Assembly: GCF_030316895.1 (NCBI RefSeq)
Contig: NZ_JASZYV010000001.1
Coordinates: 868,001 to 932,000 of the forward strand
Reading direction: 5' to 3'
DNA: 64,000 bases
From: Variovorax dokdonensis
GTDB taxonomy: Bacteria > Pseudomonadota > Gammaproteobacteria > Burkholderiales > Burkholderiaceae_C
Of the stretch, positions 52,645 to 63,181 are shown piece after piece; positions within the stretch are counted from its first letter, which is position 1; every line of letters starts with the position of its first letter. The translations under genes were made by a program, and so were the position numbers. The notes beneath the pieces are model-generated. The model worked only from the letters and a program-made list of their open reading frames with translations, searched no databases and was not told where the DNA came from.

Positions 52645-55600
52645 ATGAATGCTCCGACCGCGTTGACCGCGTTGTTGTCGCAGGCCGCCGAGCCTGTGCG
52701 ACTTCGTGAGATCCCGTACAACTACACCAGCTTCTCCGATCGGGAGATCGTGATTCGCCTGCTCGGCGAGCGCGGCTGGGACCTTCTGCAGACCTTGCGG
52801 GCCGAGCGCCGTACGGGTCGATCGGCCCGAATGCTCTATGAGGTGCTTGGCGACATCTGGGTCGTCAGGCGCAATCCCTATCTGGTGGACGACCTGCTGG
52901 ACAACCCGCGTCGCCGCCAGTTACTGGTGGAAGCGCTGCATCACCGCATGGCCGAAGTGGGCAAGCGCCGCACACCCGATGCCGACGCACAGCGCGACGC
53001 ATTGGTCGGCGAGTTGTCGGCCGCCGTGTCGCGCGCCATCGATGCCTTCGACACGATGTTCCGCGAGGTGGCGGCCATGCGTCGCAAGGCCAGTCGGGCG
53101 CTGCGCCGGGTCACGGCCAAGGACAACATCAAGTTCGACGGCTTGTCGCGCGTGTCTCATGTCACCGACGCCACCGACTGGCGGGTGGAATATCCCTTCG
53201 TGGTGCTCACGCCCGACACCGAAGAAGAGATGGCGCTTCTGGTCAAGTGCTGCATCGAGTTGGGCCTGACCATCATTCCACGCGGCGGCGGCACGGGCTA
53301 TACCGGCGGCGCGGTGCCGCTGGCCTGGAACAGCGCGGTCATCAACACCGAGAAGCTCGAGGCAATGACCGAGGTCGAGATGGTCGCTCTACCGGGCGTC
53401 GATGCGCCGGTTCCGACCATTTATACGGAAGCTGGCGTCGTTACCCAGCGCGTGGCCGATGCCGCCGAGCGTGCCGGCTTCGTGTTCGCCGTGGACCCGA
53501 CCTCTGCCGAAGCCTCATGCGTCGGCGGCAACGTGGCGATGAACGCCGGCGGCAAGAAGGCCGTGCTGTGGGGCACCGCGCTGGACAACCTGGCGTCGTG
53601 GCGCATGGTGACGCCGCAGGCCGAGTGGCTCGAGGTCACCCGCGTCGGTCACAACCTGGGCAAGATCCATGACGTCGAGAGCGCCGTCTTCGACCTGAAC
53701 TACTTCGCGGCCGATGGAAAGACCCATCTGCGCAGCGAGCGGCTCGAGATCCCGGGGCGAACCTTCCGAAAGGAAGGCCTGGGCAAGGACGTGACCGACA
53801 AGTTCCTTTCCGGCTTGCCCGGCATCCAGAAAGAAGGTTGCGACGGCCTCATCACCAGCTGTCGCTGGGTTGTTCATCGCATGCCCGAGCACACTCGCAC
53901 GGTGTGCATGGAGTTCTTCGGCAATGCCAAAGACGCCGTGCCGAGCATCGTCGAGATCAAGGATTTCATGTTTGCCGAGCAGGTGCGTTCGGGCGTGATG
54001 CTAGCGGGCCTGGAGCACCTGGACGACCGCTATCTCAAGGCGGTGGGTTATGCCACCAAGAGCAAGAAGCATGGTGGGCTGCCGAAGATGGTGCTGATCG
54101 GCGACATCGTGGGCGACGACGCCGATGCGGTGGCTCGCGCCACGTCCGAGGTGGTGCGCCTGGCCAATTCGCGCAGTGGCGAAGGTTTTGTCGCCATCAG
54201 CCCCGAGGCGCGCAAGAAGTTCTGGCTCGACCGCAAGCGCACGGCGGCGATCAGCCGTCACACCAACGCCTTCAAGATCAATGAGGACGTGGTGATTCCG
54301 CTCCCGCGCATGGCCGAGTATTCGGACGGCATCGAGCGGATCAACATCGAACTGAGCCTGGCCAACAAGCTCGCGCTGGCCGACGCGCTCATCGAATTCC
54401 TCATGCGCGGCAACCTGCCGCTGGGCAAGACGGATGACGCCAACGACATCCCATCGGCCGAACTGCTCGAAGACCGCGTCGCCCAGGCTGTGGCGCTGGT
54501 GCAGGAGGTTCGCGAGCGCTGGGCGGGCTGGCTGCGCGACGTGGATGCCCTGTTCCCGCACCTGCAGGACCACTCGCTGCGCGCCAGCTGGAAAACGCAG
54601 ATTCGCGCGCCATTGCAGCAGATCTTTGCCGGTGCGCCTTTCGCGCCGATCCTGGCCGAGTGCAATGCGATTCACCAGCGTGTGCTCAAGGGCCGCGTGT
54701 GGGTGGCGCTGCACATGCATGCCGGCGACGGCAACGTGCACACCAACATTCCCGTCAACAGCGACAACTACGAGATGCTGCAGACGGCGCATGCCGCCGT
54801 GGCCCGCATCATGGTGCTGGCGCGCAGCCTGGGGGGCGTGATCTCGGGCGAGCACGGCATCGGCATCACCAAGTTGGAGTTCCTGACCGACGAGGAACTG
54901 GCGCCCTTCGCCGAGTACAAGCGTCGCATCGATCCCGAGGGCCGCTTCAACAAGGGCAAGCTGCTGCGTCCGGCAGCGCAGGGCGGCGAGGCCGGCGATG
55001 GCCCGATCTACGCCGACCTGACCAACGCCTACACCCCGAGCTTCGGGCTGATGGGGCACGAGTCGCTGATCATGCAGCAAAGCGACATCGGCGCCATTGC
55101 GGACAGCGTCAAGGATTGCCTGCGATGCGGCAAGTGCAAGCCGGTCTGCGCCACGCACGTGCCGCGCGCCAACCTGCTGTACAGCCCGCGCAACAAGATC
55201 CTCGCCACCTCGCTCCTGGTGGAAGCCTTCTTGTACGAGGAGCAGACCCGTCGCGGCATCAGCCTCAAGCACTGGGAAGAGTTCGAGGACGTGGCCGACC
55301 ATTGCACCGTCTGCCACAAATGCCTGACGCCGTGCCCGGTGAAGATCGACTTCGGCGACGTGTCGATGAACATGCGCAACCTGCTGCGCAAGATGGGCCA
55401 GAAGAGCTTCCGCCCCGGCAACGCGGCGGCCATGTTCTTCCTGAACGCCACCAATCCGCAGACCATCAAGGCGATGCGCGCGGGCATGGTGGGCGTGGGC
55501 TTCAAGGCCCAGCGCATGGCCAACGACCTCCTCAAGGGGCTGGCCAAGAAGCAGACGGCGGCGCCTCCGGCCACGTTGGGACCTGCGCCGATCAAGGAGC

Positions 55601-56541
55601 AGGTCATCCACTTCATCAATAAAAAGATGCCGGGCGGCCTGCCCAAGCGCACGGCCCGTGCGCTTCTGGACATCGAGGATGCGGACTACGTGCCGATCAT
55701 CCGCAACCCGAAGGCCACCACCACCGACACCGAGGCGGTGTTCTACTTCCCCGGTTGCGGCTCCGAACGCCTGTTCTCGCAGGTCGGCCTGGCCACGCAG
55801 GCCATGCTCTGGCACGCCGGCGTGCAGACCGTGCTGCCACCGGGCTACCTGTGCTGTGGTTATCCGCAGCGCGGCAGCGGCCAGTTCGAGAAGGCCGACA
55901 AGATGATCACGGACAACCGCGTGCTGTTCCACCGCGTGGCCAACACGCTGAACTACCTGGACATCAAGACGGTCGTGGTGAGCTGCGGTACCTGCTTCGA
56001 CCAGCTCCAGGGCTACCAGTTCGACAAGATCTTCCCGGGCTGCCGCATCGTCGACATCCACGAATACTTGCTTGAAAAGGGCATCACGCTCGACAACGCC
56101 CCAGGCGGCGCCGGGGCCTACCTTTATCACGACCCTTGCCACAGCCCCATGAAGCAGCAGGAGCCGATGAAGACGGTCAAGGCCCTCGTCGGCGATAGCG
56201 TGCTCAAGAGCGAGCGTTGCTGCGGCGAGTCGGGCACGCTGGGTGTGACGCGGCCGGACATCTCGACGCAGGTGCGCTTCCGCAAGGAGGAAGAGCTCAA
56301 GAAGGGCGAGGCGGCGTTGCGTCAGAGCGGTCGCATTGGGCCGGCTGACGACGTCAAGATCCTCACCAGCTGCCCAAGCTGCCTGCAAGGCCTGTCGCGA
56401 TATGGCCAGGACTTGAACAACGGCTTGTTGGAGGCCGACTACATCGTGGTCGAGATGGCCCGCCGAATCCTGGGCAGCGACTGGATGCCGCAATACGTGG
56501 ACGCCGCGAATCAAGGCGGAATCGAGCGGGTGCTGGTGTGA
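52645..56541 (+). CDS. FAD-linked oxidase/(Fe-S) fusion oxidoreductase with DUF3683
   Basis: A 1298-residue fusion. Order: N-terminal DUF3683-type helical region (1-180); FAD-binding PCMH domain ([15 protein letters not shown] near 211; [20 protein letters not shown] near 285); FAD-oxidase C domain with [14 protein letters not shown] (near 690) and [14 protein letters not shown]; two 4Fe-4S motifs ([11 protein letters not shown] near 826, [11 protein letters not shown] near 886); two CCG domains ([11 protein letters not shown] near 1032 and [10 protein letters not shown] near 1158). It resembles GlcD plus GlcF or D-lactate dehydrogenase in one chain. It likely oxidises a 2-hydroxyacid and passes electrons to quinone. 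It overlaps the HIT gene by 4 bases. Confidence 0.9.
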   Translation: MNAPTALTALLSQAAEPVRLREIPYNYTSFSDREIVIRLLGERGWDLLQTLRAERRTGRSARMLYEVLGDIWVVRRNPYLVDDLLDNPRRRQLLVEALHHRMAEVGKRRTPDADAQRDALVGELSAAVSRAIDAFDTMFREVAAMRRKASRALRRVTAKDNIKFDGLSRVSHVTDATDWRVEYPFVVLTPDTEEEMALLVKCCIELGLTIIPRGGGTGYTGGAVPLAWNSAVINTEKLEAMTEVEMVALPGVDAPVPTIYTEAGVVTQRVADAAERAGFVFAVDPTSAEASCVGGNVAMNAGGKKAVLWGTALDNLASWRMVTPQAEWLEVTRVGHNLGKIHDVESAVFDLNYFAADGKTHLRSERLEIPGRTFRKEGLGKDVTDKFLSGLPGIQKEGCDGLITSCRWVVHRMPEHTRTVCMEFFGNAKDAVPSIVEIKDFMFAEQVRSGVMLAGLEHLDDRYLKAVGYATKSKKHGGLPKMVLIGDIVGDDADAVARATSEVVRLANSRSGEGFVAISPEARKKFWLDRKRTAAISRHTNAFKINEDVVIPLPRMAEYSDGIERINIELSLANKLALADALIEFLMRGNLPLGKTDDANDIPSAELLEDRVAQAVALVQEVRERWAGWLRDVDALFPHLQDHSLRASWKTQIRAPLQQIFAGAPFAPILAECNAIHQRVLKGRVWVALHMHAGDGNVHTNIPVNSDNYEMLQTAHAAVARIMVLARSLGGVISGEHGIGITKLEFLTDEELAPFAEYKRRIDPEGRFNKGKLLRPAAQGGEAGDGPIYADLTNAYTPSFGLMGHESLIMQQSDIGAIADSVKDCLRCGKCKPVCATHVPRANLLYSPRNKILATSLLVEAFLYEEQTRRGISLKHWEEFEDVADHCTVCHKCLTPCPVKIDFGDVSMNMRNLLRKMGQKSFRPGNAAAMFFLNATNPQTIKAMRAGMVGVGFKAQRMANDLLKGLAKKQTAAPPATLGPAPIKEQVIHFINKKMPGGLPKRTARALLDIEDADYVPIIRNPKATTTDTEAVFYFPGCGSERLFSQVGLATQAMLWHAGVQTVLPPGYLCCGYPQRGSGQFEKADKMITDNRVLFHRVANTLNYLDIKTVVVSCGTCFDQLQGYQFDKIFPGCRIVDIHEYLLEKGITLDNAPGGAGAYLYHDPCHSPMKQQEPMKTVKALVGDSVLKSERCCGESGTLGVTRPDISTQVRFRKEEELKKGEAALRQSGRIGPADDVKILTSCPSCLQGLSRYGQDLNNGLLEADYIVVEMARRILGSDWMPQYVDAANQGGIERVLV

Positions 56542-57014
56542 GCGCAGCCGCCGCAGTCGCCGCCGGCACGCCGGGCAGTGCGGTGATGAATGCCGGCTGC
56601 CCGCTTTGCGAGGCCGTCGGCGGTCGGCTGGTGTTCGAGCACCCGCAGTTTCGCGTGATCCATGCGGACGAGCCGGGTTTTCCTGCGTTCTACAGGCTGG
56701 TGTGGCGCGACCACGTGCGCGAGTTTTCCGACCTGGCCCCGACCCTGCGCGCGCTGTGCATGGAGGCCGTGGCCTTGATCGAGACCTGCCTGCGCGAACA
56801 GCTTGCGCCGGCCAAGATCAATCTGGCTACCCTGGGCAACGTGGTGCCGCATCTTCATTGGCATGTGATTGCGCGTTTCGAATGGGACGCGCACTTTCCT
56901 GCACCCGTCTGGGCGACCGCCCAACGTGAACGCGACGTGGCGCGTGAAGCCGAGATCGCGCTGCGATTGGCGGCGCTGGAATCGCTCATGGTCGAGCGAT
57001 TGAGGAGTCTTTGA
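56538..57014 (+). CDS. HIT family hydrolase
   Basis: A histidine-triad protein. The triad segment is [14 protein letters not shown] (HxHxH form), and the N-terminal [20 protein letters not shown] holds a zinc-binding-like Cys pair. Such proteins hydrolyse nucleotide phosphoramidates or dinucleotides. A GTG at 56538 overlaps the oxidoreductase stop (GTGA) and gives 158 residues; the ATG at 56586 gives 142 residues and the more usual short N-terminus, so it may be the true start. Confidence 0.88.
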   Translation: MSAAAAVAAGTPGSAVMNAGCPLCEAVGGRLVFEHPQFRVIHADEPGFPAFYRLVWRDHVREFSDLAPTLRALCMEAVALIETCLREQLAPAKINLATLGNVVPHLHWHVIARFEWDAHFPAPVWATAQRERDVAREAEIALRLAALESLMVERLRSL

Positions 57015-57016
57015 GC

Positions 57017-57442
57017 ATGGCAGGTTTGCAGTCTGGCGCACCGACGCCGGTGAACATCGTGGTCCACGGACAGTCGCGCGTGCTGGAGGTGAGCTTTTCC
57101 GATGGCGCGACGTTCCGCATCCCATTCGAGTTGATGCGCATCCATTCACCCTCGGCCGAAGTGCAAGGCCACGGTCCGGGGCAGGAGATCCTCCAGACCG
57201 GCAAGCGCATGGTGGAACTGGTCGACCTGCAGCCCGTGGGCAACTATGCCGTGCAACCCACCTTCAGCGACGGGCATGACTCGGGCATCTACTCATGGGA
57301 CCTGCTCTACGACCTGGGCGCCCACCAGGCCCAGCGGTGGGCTGACTACGAGGCGCGTCTGGCGCAAGCCGGCGCCGATCGCGACGCCCCGATGCCCGAC
57401 AAGGCGGCCGCTGGTGGCGCGCATGCCTGCGGCGGGCACTGA
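57017..57442 (+). CDS. DUF971 domain protein (GBBH-like N-terminal domain)
   Basis: A 141-residue protein with a DUF971 domain (about 12-105), marked by LEVSFSDGATFRIPFELMRIHSPSAE and GNYAVQPTFSDGHDSGIYSWDLLYDLG (in part). The fold is shared with the N-terminal domain of gamma-butyrobetaine hydroxylase. The tail ends in a Cys/His-rich HACGGH. Function is unknown, although the gene is often beside ubiE or Fe-S-related genes. It starts two bases after the HIT stop. Confidence 0.88.
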   Translation: MAGLQSGAPTPVNIVVHGQSRVLEVSFSDGATFRIPFELMRIHSPSAEVQGHGPGQEILQTGKRMVELVDLQPVGNYAVQPTFSDGHDSGIYSWDLLYDLGAHQAQRWADYEARLAQAGADRDAPMPDKAAAGGAHACGGH

Positions 57443-57512
57443 CAAGGCTTTCCAAAAACCAAATGCCCGGTGAGGTTGCGGGGTCGTCGGGCCTTGCTGT
57501 GGGCTTTCGGCC

Positions 57513-57518
57513 TAACAT
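57513..57518 (+). promoter_or_regulatory. -10-like hexamer 6 nt before ubiE
   Basis: TAACAT (57513-57518) ends six bases before the ubiE ATG at 57525. No Shine-Dalgarno precedes the start. Confidence 0.3.
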
Positions 57519-57524
57519 CGGTGC

Positions 57525-58256
57525 ATGGGAAGCACACATTTCGGTTTCGAGCAAGTCGAAGAACACGACAAGGCCAAGCGCGTCAGAGGAGTTTTCGACT
57601 CCGTAGCACCGAGCTACGACGTCATGAACGACCTGATGTCGGCAGGCCTGCATCGTGCCTGGAAGGCCTACACGCTCATGGTCGCCAACGTGCGCGAAGG
57701 CTCGCGTGTGCTGGACATCGCCGGCGGCACGGGAGACTTGTCGCTCGCCTTCTCGCGCAAGGTGGGTGCGTCGGGCGTGGTGGTGCATACCGACATCAAC
57801 GAAGCCATGCTCCGCGTGGGCCGCGATCGCCTCATCGATGCCGGCGCTGCCTTGCCCACCTTGGTGTGCGACGCCGAACACCTGCCATTTGCAGACAACG
57901 AATTCGACGTGGTGAGCGTGGCCTTTGGCCTGCGCAACATGACGCACAAGGACGCGGCGCTCAAGGAAATGAACCGCGTACTCAAGCCGCGCGGCAAGTT
58001 GCTGGTGCTCGAATTCTCGAAGGTGGCCAAGCCGCTGGAGAAGGCCTACGACTGGTATTCGTTCCAGGTTCTGCCGCGTCTGGGCAAGCTGGTCGCTGGC
58101 GATGACGCCAGCTACCGCTATCTGGCCGAGTCCATCCGGATGCACCCGAGCCAGGAAGAACTGAAAACCCTCATGAAGGAGGGCGGTTTCGGTCACGTGG
58201 ACTATCACAACATGACAGGCGGAATTGTCGCGCTGCATGTTGGAATCAAGTGCTGA
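57525..58256 (+). CDS. ubiE: Demethylmenaquinone/2-methoxy-polyprenyl-benzoquinol methyltransferase
   Basis: A 243-residue SAM-dependent C-methyltransferase of ubiquinone synthesis. It begins [20 protein letters not shown], and shows [38 protein letters not shown] (SAM motif I), [20 protein letters not shown] and [12 protein letters not shown] at the end. It is followed after 28 bases by a Tim44-like gene, then ubiJ and ubiB. Confidence 0.97.
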   Translation: MGSTHFGFEQVEEHDKAKRVRGVFDSVAPSYDVMNDLMSAGLHRAWKAYTLMVANVREGSRVLDIAGGTGDLSLAFSRKVGASGVVVHTDINEAMLRVGRDRLIDAGAALPTLVCDAEHLPFADNEFDVVSVAFGLRNMTHKDAALKEMNRVLKPRGKLLVLEFSKVAKPLEKAYDWYSFQVLPRLGKLVAGDDASYRYLAESIRMHPSQEELKTLMKEGGFGHVDYHNMTGGIVALHVGIKC

Positions 58257-58284
58257 GCAATCTGCACATCGACGAGGAGACGAT

Positions 58285-59316
58285 ATGAAGAAGCTGATTC
58301 CCGTTCTACTGAGCTGTGCGCTTGCATTGGCCAGCGTTCATGCCGAAGCCAAGCGCATGGGCGGCGGCGGCAAATCCTTTGGCCGCCAGTCGGGCAACGT
58401 GACGCAACGCGAAGCCGCGCCACCGACGGCGCCTGGCAACACCGCCAGCGGCGCTGCGGCACCCGGCAGCGGTGCGGCGGCTGCGCCGGCATCGGCTGCC
58501 GCTGCCAAGCCAGCGACCGCTGCCGGCACCGCTGCAGCGGCTGCTCCCAAGCGCCCGTGGGGCGCCATGCTCGGCGGCTTGGCTGCCGGTCTGGGTCTGG
58601 CCTGGTTGGCCAACGCGCTTGGCCTGGGGCCGGCATTTGCCAATATCCTCCTGATCCTGCTGGTGGTGATGGCCGGCCTGTTCATCTGGCGCATGTTCAG
58701 CGCTCGCGGGCAAGCCAAGGGCGGGTCGCGCCAGGGCGGCTTGGCATTCCAGGGCGCTGGCGGGCCGACCCACGCCAATGCTCCGGCGCAGTACAGCCCG
58801 AACAACGTGGGCAACGACGCTTCCGCTCGTCCTTGGGAACGCCACGGCACGGCGTTTGAATCCGTGACGGCGAGCAGCGGCACCGGCAGCCTGATCGGCT
58901 CGGCATTGTCGGGCGGACAGACCTGGGGCGTGCCGGCGGGCTTCGACACCGAAGGCTTTCTCACCGCGGCCAAGCGGAATTTCGTGACCCTTCAAGATGC
59001 CTGGGACAAGAGCGACATCTCCATGCTGCGCTCCATGATGACCGACGAGATGGTGCAAGAGATTCGCAGCCAGTTGGCCGAACGTGAGGCCCACACCGGT
59101 GGCCAGCCGAACAAGACCGAGGTGGTCATGCTCGAGGCGCATCTGCTGGGTATTGAAGAACTGCCCGACGTCTACATGGCCAGCGTCGAGTTCTCCGGAA
59201 TGATTCGCGAAGACATGTCTGCCGGTCCGAGCCCGTTCCGCGAAGTCTGGAACATGACGCGCCCTGTCTCCGGCAAGTCCGGCTGGCTGGTGGCGGGCGT
59301 GCAGGCTCTGCAGTAG
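58285..59316 (+). CDS. Tim44-like domain membrane protein
   Basis: A 343-residue protein. It has a signal peptide (MKKLIPVLLSCALALASVHA), an Ala/Pro/Gly-rich linker (about 38-95), two membrane helices (about 97-112, 115-135), and a C-terminal Tim44-like domain (about 230-343; DSEGFL-like FDTEGFLTAAKRNFVTLQDAWD and EVWNMTRPVSGKSGWLVAGV). Its role in bacteria is unknown; similar genes sit in ubi clusters in Burkholderiales. The linker is low complexity. A terminator-like hairpin follows. Confidence 0.9.
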   Translation: MKKLIPVLLSCALALASVHAEAKRMGGGGKSFGRQSGNVTQREAAPPTAPGNTASGAAAPGSGAAAAPASAAAAKPATAAGTAAAAAPKRPWGAMLGGLAAGLGLAWLANALGLGPAFANILLILLVVMAGLFIWRMFSARGQAKGGSRQGGLAFQGAGGPTHANAPAQYSPNNVGNDASARPWERHGTAFESVTASSGTGSLIGSALSGGQTWGVPAGFDTEGFLTAAKRNFVTLQDAWDKSDISMLRSMMTDEMVQEIRSQLAEREAHTGGQPNKTEVVMLEAHLLGIEELPDVYMASVEFSGMIREDMSAGPSPFREVWNMTRPVSGKSGWLVAGVQALQ

Positions 59317-59338
59317 AGCCTGCGAACCGAAAAGCGAG

Positions 59339-59375
59339 ATGCCGCCGCGCTGGCCTGGGGCCGGCGCGGCGGCAT
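59339..59375 (+). terminator. Terminator-like hairpin between the Tim44-like gene and ubiJ
   Basis: ATGCCGCCGCGC (59339-59350) pairs over 12 bp with GCGCGGCGGCAT (59364-59375). The following TTGCATAATTTG is T-poor, so termination may be partial. Confidence 0.6.
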
Positions 59376-59432
59376 TTGCATAATTTGTGACCGGCGATGC
59401 ACGCCGCAGGCGGTTTTGCCGAGCCGGCGCGG

Positions 59433-59438
59433 GATAAT
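59433..59438 (+). promoter_or_regulatory. -10-like hexamer 6 nt before ubiJ
   Basis: GATAAT (five of six to TATAAT) is followed by six bases and the ubiJ ATG. Nothing resembling a Shine-Dalgarno lies between. The -35 region is weak. Confidence 0.4.
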
Positions 59439-59444
59439 TGCGCG

Positions 59445-59996
59445 ATGGCTACCTCCTCGTCTCCTTTCGCATTCCTGGGCGAACTCGCCGACAAGCTCGG
59501 AAGCCGCTTGCAGCCACCCGCTTGGGCGATCCACGAGATCCAGCATCGCGCGGTGCTGTTTCTCAATCATGTGCTTCAGCAGGAACCCGAGGCGCAAGAG
59601 CGCCTGGCGCGCCAGCAGGGGCGGGTGGTGGAAGTGCGTTGGCGCACCATCCTCATGCGGATTTCGGCCACGCCGGCCGGCCTGCTCGAACTGGCGCCAG
59701 AGGGCGCCACGCCCGACTTGACGCTCTGCATTGCCGAAGACTCGCCCGTTGGACTCGCGCAGTCCGCCATGCGCGGTGACAAGCCGCCAGTGCGCATCGT
59801 GGGAGACGTGCAACTGGCTGCCGAAGTGAATTGGCTGGTCGACCATGTGCGTTGGGACGTGGAAGAAGACCTGGCGAGGCTGATTGGTGACGTTCCGGCG
59901 CACACCATCGCCGAAACGGCGCGCAAGGTAGTGGGCACGCTGCGCCAGTTCATTGACAAGGCGGCACGAACCGGCAGCCCAGCGAAATCCGAATGA
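59445..59996 (+). CDS. ubiJ: Ubiquinone biosynthesis accessory factor UbiJ (SCP2 domain)
   Basis: A 183-residue protein with an N-terminal SCP2-like lipid-binding domain (about 15-125; [52 protein letters not shown]) and a helical C-terminus ([17 protein letters not shown]). UbiJ forms the lipid-binding part of the Ubi complex with UbiK. The ATG at 59445 is the first of the gene. It overlaps ubiB by 4 bases (ATGA). Confidence 0.92.
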   Translation: MATSSSPFAFLGELADKLGSRLQPPAWAIHEIQHRAVLFLNHVLQQEPEAQERLARQQGRVVEVRWRTILMRISATPAGLLELAPEGATPDLTLCIAEDSPVGLAQSAMRGDKPPVRIVGDVQLAAEVNWLVDHVRWDVEEDLARLIGDVPAHTIAETARKVVGTLRQFIDKAARTGSPAKSE

Positions 59997-61558
59997 GCCG
60001 TCTCTATCGAGGCGCGTTCATCGTCTGGATCGCGCTGCGCTACGGCCTGGACGAACTGGTCCTCAACAGCTTCCAGAAGCCCTGGCTGCATGCCTTGGCG
60101 CGGCTGGTGTCGACGGGGCGCCGGCTGGACGCGCCGCGTGGCCAACGCCTGCGCGAAGCCCTGGAGCGGCTCGGCCCCATCTTCGTCAAGTTCGGCCAGG
60201 TGCTCTCGACACGGCGGGACCTGCTGCCGGCCGACATCGCCGACGAGTTGGCTTGGCTGCAGGACCGGGTGCCGCCGTTCGAATCGCAAGTGGCACGCAA
60301 GACCATCGAGCGCGCCTTTCACCGTCCGGTCGACCAGATCTTCGAGCAGTTCGACGACGTTCCGGTCGCCAGCGCGTCCATTGCCCAGGTGCACTTCGCC
60401 ACCTTGCGCAAGGCGGACGGAAGCCTGCGCGAAGTGGCGGTCAAGGTGCTTCGTCCCGGCATGAGGGACGTGATCGAAAAAGACCTGGCGCTGATGGCCA
60501 TGATGGCCGGCTGGGTCGAGAGCCTCTCGGCAGACGGCAAGCGTCTGAAGCCGCGCGAGGTGGTTTCGGAATTCGACAAGTACCTGCACGACGAACTCGA
60601 CCTGGTGCGCGAAGCTGCAAACGCGGCGCAGTTGCGGCGCAACATGAGCAAGCTGGAGCTGGTGATGATCCCCGAGATGTTCTGGGACTATTGCCACCCG
60701 GAAGTCATGGTCATGGAGCGCATGAAGGGCGTGCCGATCGCCCAACTCGACCGGCTACGCGCCGCCGGCGTGGACGTGCCCAAGCTCGCGCGCGACGGCG
60801 TGACCATCTTTTTCACGCAGGTGTTCCGCGACGGCTTCTTTCATGCCGACATGCATCCGGGCAACATCCAGGTCAGCCTGGAGCCGGCCACGTTCGGCCG
60901 CTACATCGCCCTGGATTTCGGCATCATCGGCACGCTCACCGAGGTCGACAAGGAATACCTCGCGCAGAACTTCGCCGCCTTCTTCCGGCGTGACTACAAG
61001 CGGGTGGCCGAACTGCATCTGGAAAGCGGTTGGGTGCCCATGGGTACCCGCGTCGACGAACTCGAGGCGGCCATCCGCACCGTTTGCGAGCCTTACTTCG
61101 ACCGGCCGCTGCGCGAGATCTCGCTGGGCATGGTGCTGATGCGCCTGTTCCAGACGTCCCGGCGCTTTCACGTCGAGATCCAGCCGCAGCTGGTGCTCCT
61201 GCAAAAGACCCTGCTCAACATCGAGGGGCTGGGCCGGCAGCTCGATCCGGATCTCGACCTGTGGGCCACCGCCAAGCCCTTCCTGGAAAAGTGGATGGTC
61301 GACCAGCTCGGCCCCAAGAAGCTGCTGCAACAGCTGCGTGCCGAGGCTCCCCGTCTGGCCAAGCTCCTCCCGCAACTGCCGCGGCTGCTGCACGACTACC
61401 TGGAGCAGCGTCCGGCCGATCATCGACGCGAGGTACAGGAATTGCTGGCAGCGCAAAAGCGAACCAACCGGCTGCTTCAGACCATCATCTACTCGGGCAT
61501 CGGCTTCGTGCTCGGGTTGCTGGCAATGCAATTGCTAGTGCGTATCCGCCTGTTCTGA
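59993..61558 (+). CDS. ubiB: Ubiquinone biosynthesis protein kinase-like UbiB
   Basis: A 521-residue ABC1/ADCK/UbiB atypical kinase. [16 protein letters not shown] (KxGQ motif) and [15 protein letters not shown] (Ala-rich nucleotide loop) are present, with [23 protein letters not shown] and LDFGIIGTL (catalytic Asp motifs). Two C-terminal helices (about 495-520) anchor it to the membrane. It is required for aerobic coenzyme Q synthesis. It overlaps ubiJ by 4 bases. Confidence 0.97.
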   Translation: MSRLYRGAFIVWIALRYGLDELVLNSFQKPWLHALARLVSTGRRLDAPRGQRLREALERLGPIFVKFGQVLSTRRDLLPADIADELAWLQDRVPPFESQVARKTIERAFHRPVDQIFEQFDDVPVASASIAQVHFATLRKADGSLREVAVKVLRPGMRDVIEKDLALMAMMAGWVESLSADGKRLKPREVVSEFDKYLHDELDLVREAANAAQLRRNMSKLELVMIPEMFWDYCHPEVMVMERMKGVPIAQLDRLRAAGVDVPKLARDGVTIFFTQVFRDGFFHADMHPGNIQVSLEPATFGRYIALDFGIIGTLTEVDKEYLAQNFAAFFRRDYKRVAELHLESGWVPMGTRVDELEAAIRTVCEPYFDRPLREISLGMVLMRLFQTSRRFHVEIQPQLVLLQKTLLNIEGLGRQLDPDLDLWATAKPFLEKWMVDQLGPKKLLQQLRAEAPRLAKLLPQLPRLLHDYLEQRPADHRREVQELLAAQKRTNRLLQTIIYSGIGFVLGLLAMQLLVRIRLF

Positions 61559-61598
61559 CTTTTTCATTCCAACTTCGAAGACGCGAGGAGATCACCCC

Positions 61599-63038
61599 GT
61601 GCTGCTGTCCCTGGTCATCCTGTACCTCCTGGTCACCATCGCCATCGGCCTGTATGCGGCGCGCCGCGTCAAGAACACAACGGACTTCGCGATTGCGGGC
61701 CGTCACCTGCCGCTGTTCATGATCGTGACGACCACCTTCGCGACCTGGTTCGGCTCGGAAACGGTGCTGGGCATTCCCGCCAAGTTCATCGACAGCGGAC
61801 TGGGCGGTGTCATCGAGGATCCGTTCGGTGCTGGCACCTGCCTGATCCTCGTGGGCCTGTTCTTCGCCGGAAAGCTCTACCGCATGACGCTGCTGACGAT
61901 CAGCGACTACTACCGGGAACGCTACGGGCGCCTGGTCGAAGTGGCCTGCTCGCTGATCATCATGCTGAGCTACCTGGGCTGGGTTTCGGCGCAGGTGACC
62001 GCTCTGGGGCTCGTGTTCAATGTGCTTTCGGGCGGCGTGGTGAGCATCTCGATGGGCATGGTCATCGGCGTGCTGTCGATCCTGGCCTATACGCTCTTTG
62101 GCGGCATGTGGTCGGTGGCGGTGACCGATTTCATCCAGATGATCATCCTGGTGCTGGGCCTGGCGCTGCTGGCCGTCTTTGCCGGCAACATGGCTGGCGG
62201 GGCCGACAAGGTGATCGAGTTCGCTGCCAGCAAGGACCTGTTCCGCTTCTGGCCGGAGCCGAGCTTCAAGGACATGGTCTTCTTCCTGGCCGCGGCCTTG
62301 ACGATGATGCTGGGGTCCATTCCGCAGCAGGACGTGTTTCAGCGCGTGATGTCGGCCAACAGCGTCAAGTCGGCGACGCGCGGTCCGGTCATCGGCGGCG
62401 TGGCCTACATCCTCTTCGCCTTCGTGCCCATGTTCCTGGTGGCCAGCGCGCTGCTCATCATGCCGGAGACCACGGCACAACTGCTCAAGGACGATCCGCA
62501 GCGCGTGCTGCCGACGCTGGTCCTCGAGAAGATGCCCTTCGTGATGCAGGTGATGTTCTTTGGCGCGCTGCTTTCGGCCATCAAGTCCACCGCCTCCGCT
62601 ACCTTGCTCGCGCCGAGCGTCACCTTCACCGAAAACATCTGGCGGCAGTTCCGGCCGGCTGGCTCCGACAAGGCCAACCTGCGCACCATGCGCATCACCG
62701 TCCTGGTGTTCAGCGCGGCGGTGCTGGCCTATTCGATCCGGATGCAGGGCACCCCGATCTACGAACTGGTTTCTGGTGCCTATCAGGTGCCCCTGGTCGG
62801 CGCTTTCGTGCCGCTGGTCTGCGGCCTCTATTGGCAGCGCGCCACGACGCAGGGGGCGGTGTTCGCCGTGCTGCTGGGCATCGGGGTCTGGCTGGCGGGG
62901 CTGGCCATGCCCTGGGGCGAGGAGTTTCCCGCGCAACTGGCAGGCCTGCTCGCGTCGCTTGCCGGCATGGTGGCGGGATCCCTGGCGCCGCAATGGGTGT
63001 CCAACGTGCGCACGCCGCACCGGCCCCTGGCCGCCTGA
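61599..63038 (+). CDS. Sodium:solute symporter family protein
   Basis: A 479-residue SSS (SLC5-like) transporter with 13 predicted helices. SDYYRERYGRLVEVACSLI and GMWSVAVTDFIQMIILVLG are characteristic, along with MMLGSIPQQDVFQRVMSANS and ALLSAIKSTASATLLAPSV (sodium-site region). The solute is unknown. The start is GTG at 61599, eight bases after GAGGAG (61585-61590), which decides it. It lies 40 bases downstream of ubiB. Confidence 0.92.
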   Translation: MLLSLVILYLLVTIAIGLYAARRVKNTTDFAIAGRHLPLFMIVTTTFATWFGSETVLGIPAKFIDSGLGGVIEDPFGAGTCLILVGLFFAGKLYRMTLLTISDYYRERYGRLVEVACSLIIMLSYLGWVSAQVTALGLVFNVLSGGVVSISMGMVIGVLSILAYTLFGGMWSVAVTDFIQMIILVLGLALLAVFAGNMAGGADKVIEFAASKDLFRFWPEPSFKDMVFFLAAALTMMLGSIPQQDVFQRVMSANSVKSATRGPVIGGVAYILFAFVPMFLVASALLIMPETTAQLLKDDPQRVLPTLVLEKMPFVMQVMFFGALLSAIKSTASATLLAPSVTFTENIWRQFRPAGSDKANLRTMRITVLVFSAAVLAYSIRMQGTPIYELVSGAYQVPLVGAFVPLVCGLYWQRATTQGAVFAVLLGIGVWLAGLAMPWGEEFPAQLAGLLASLAGMVAGSLAPQWVSNVRTPHRPLAA

Positions 63039-63050
63039 AGCAGCGTATCG

Positions 63051-63081
63051 GCGCGGGCGAGCGACCATGCCGTGCCCGCGC
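63051..63081 (+). terminator. GC hairpin after the symporter gene
   Basis: GCGCGGGC (63051-63058) pairs with GCCCGCGC (63074-63081) around a 15-nt loop. There is no T-tract, so any termination would be weak or factor-dependent. Confidence 0.3.
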
Positions 63082-63108
63082 ACCCCGGAGAATTCCAGGG
63101 GCGCCCTT

Positions 63109-63114
63109 TATAAT
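63109..63114 (+). promoter_or_regulatory. -10 element for fmdB-DUF502
   Basis: A perfect TATAAT lies 68 bases before the FmdB start. The -35 region is weak. Confidence 0.55.
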
Positions 63115-63181
63115 CAAAGGCTTTGCTGGCGGGGCCCATCCCGTGGTTTTAGCCCGCCTCGCTCCACGCTTTTCATCCCAA

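Noticed and set aside
54001-56514. Minus-strand open frame of about 837 codons opposite the flavin/Fe-S oxidoreductase.
   Set aside because: The plus-strand protein has many conserved motifs along the whole stretch; the minus frame has none and is a codon-bias shadow.
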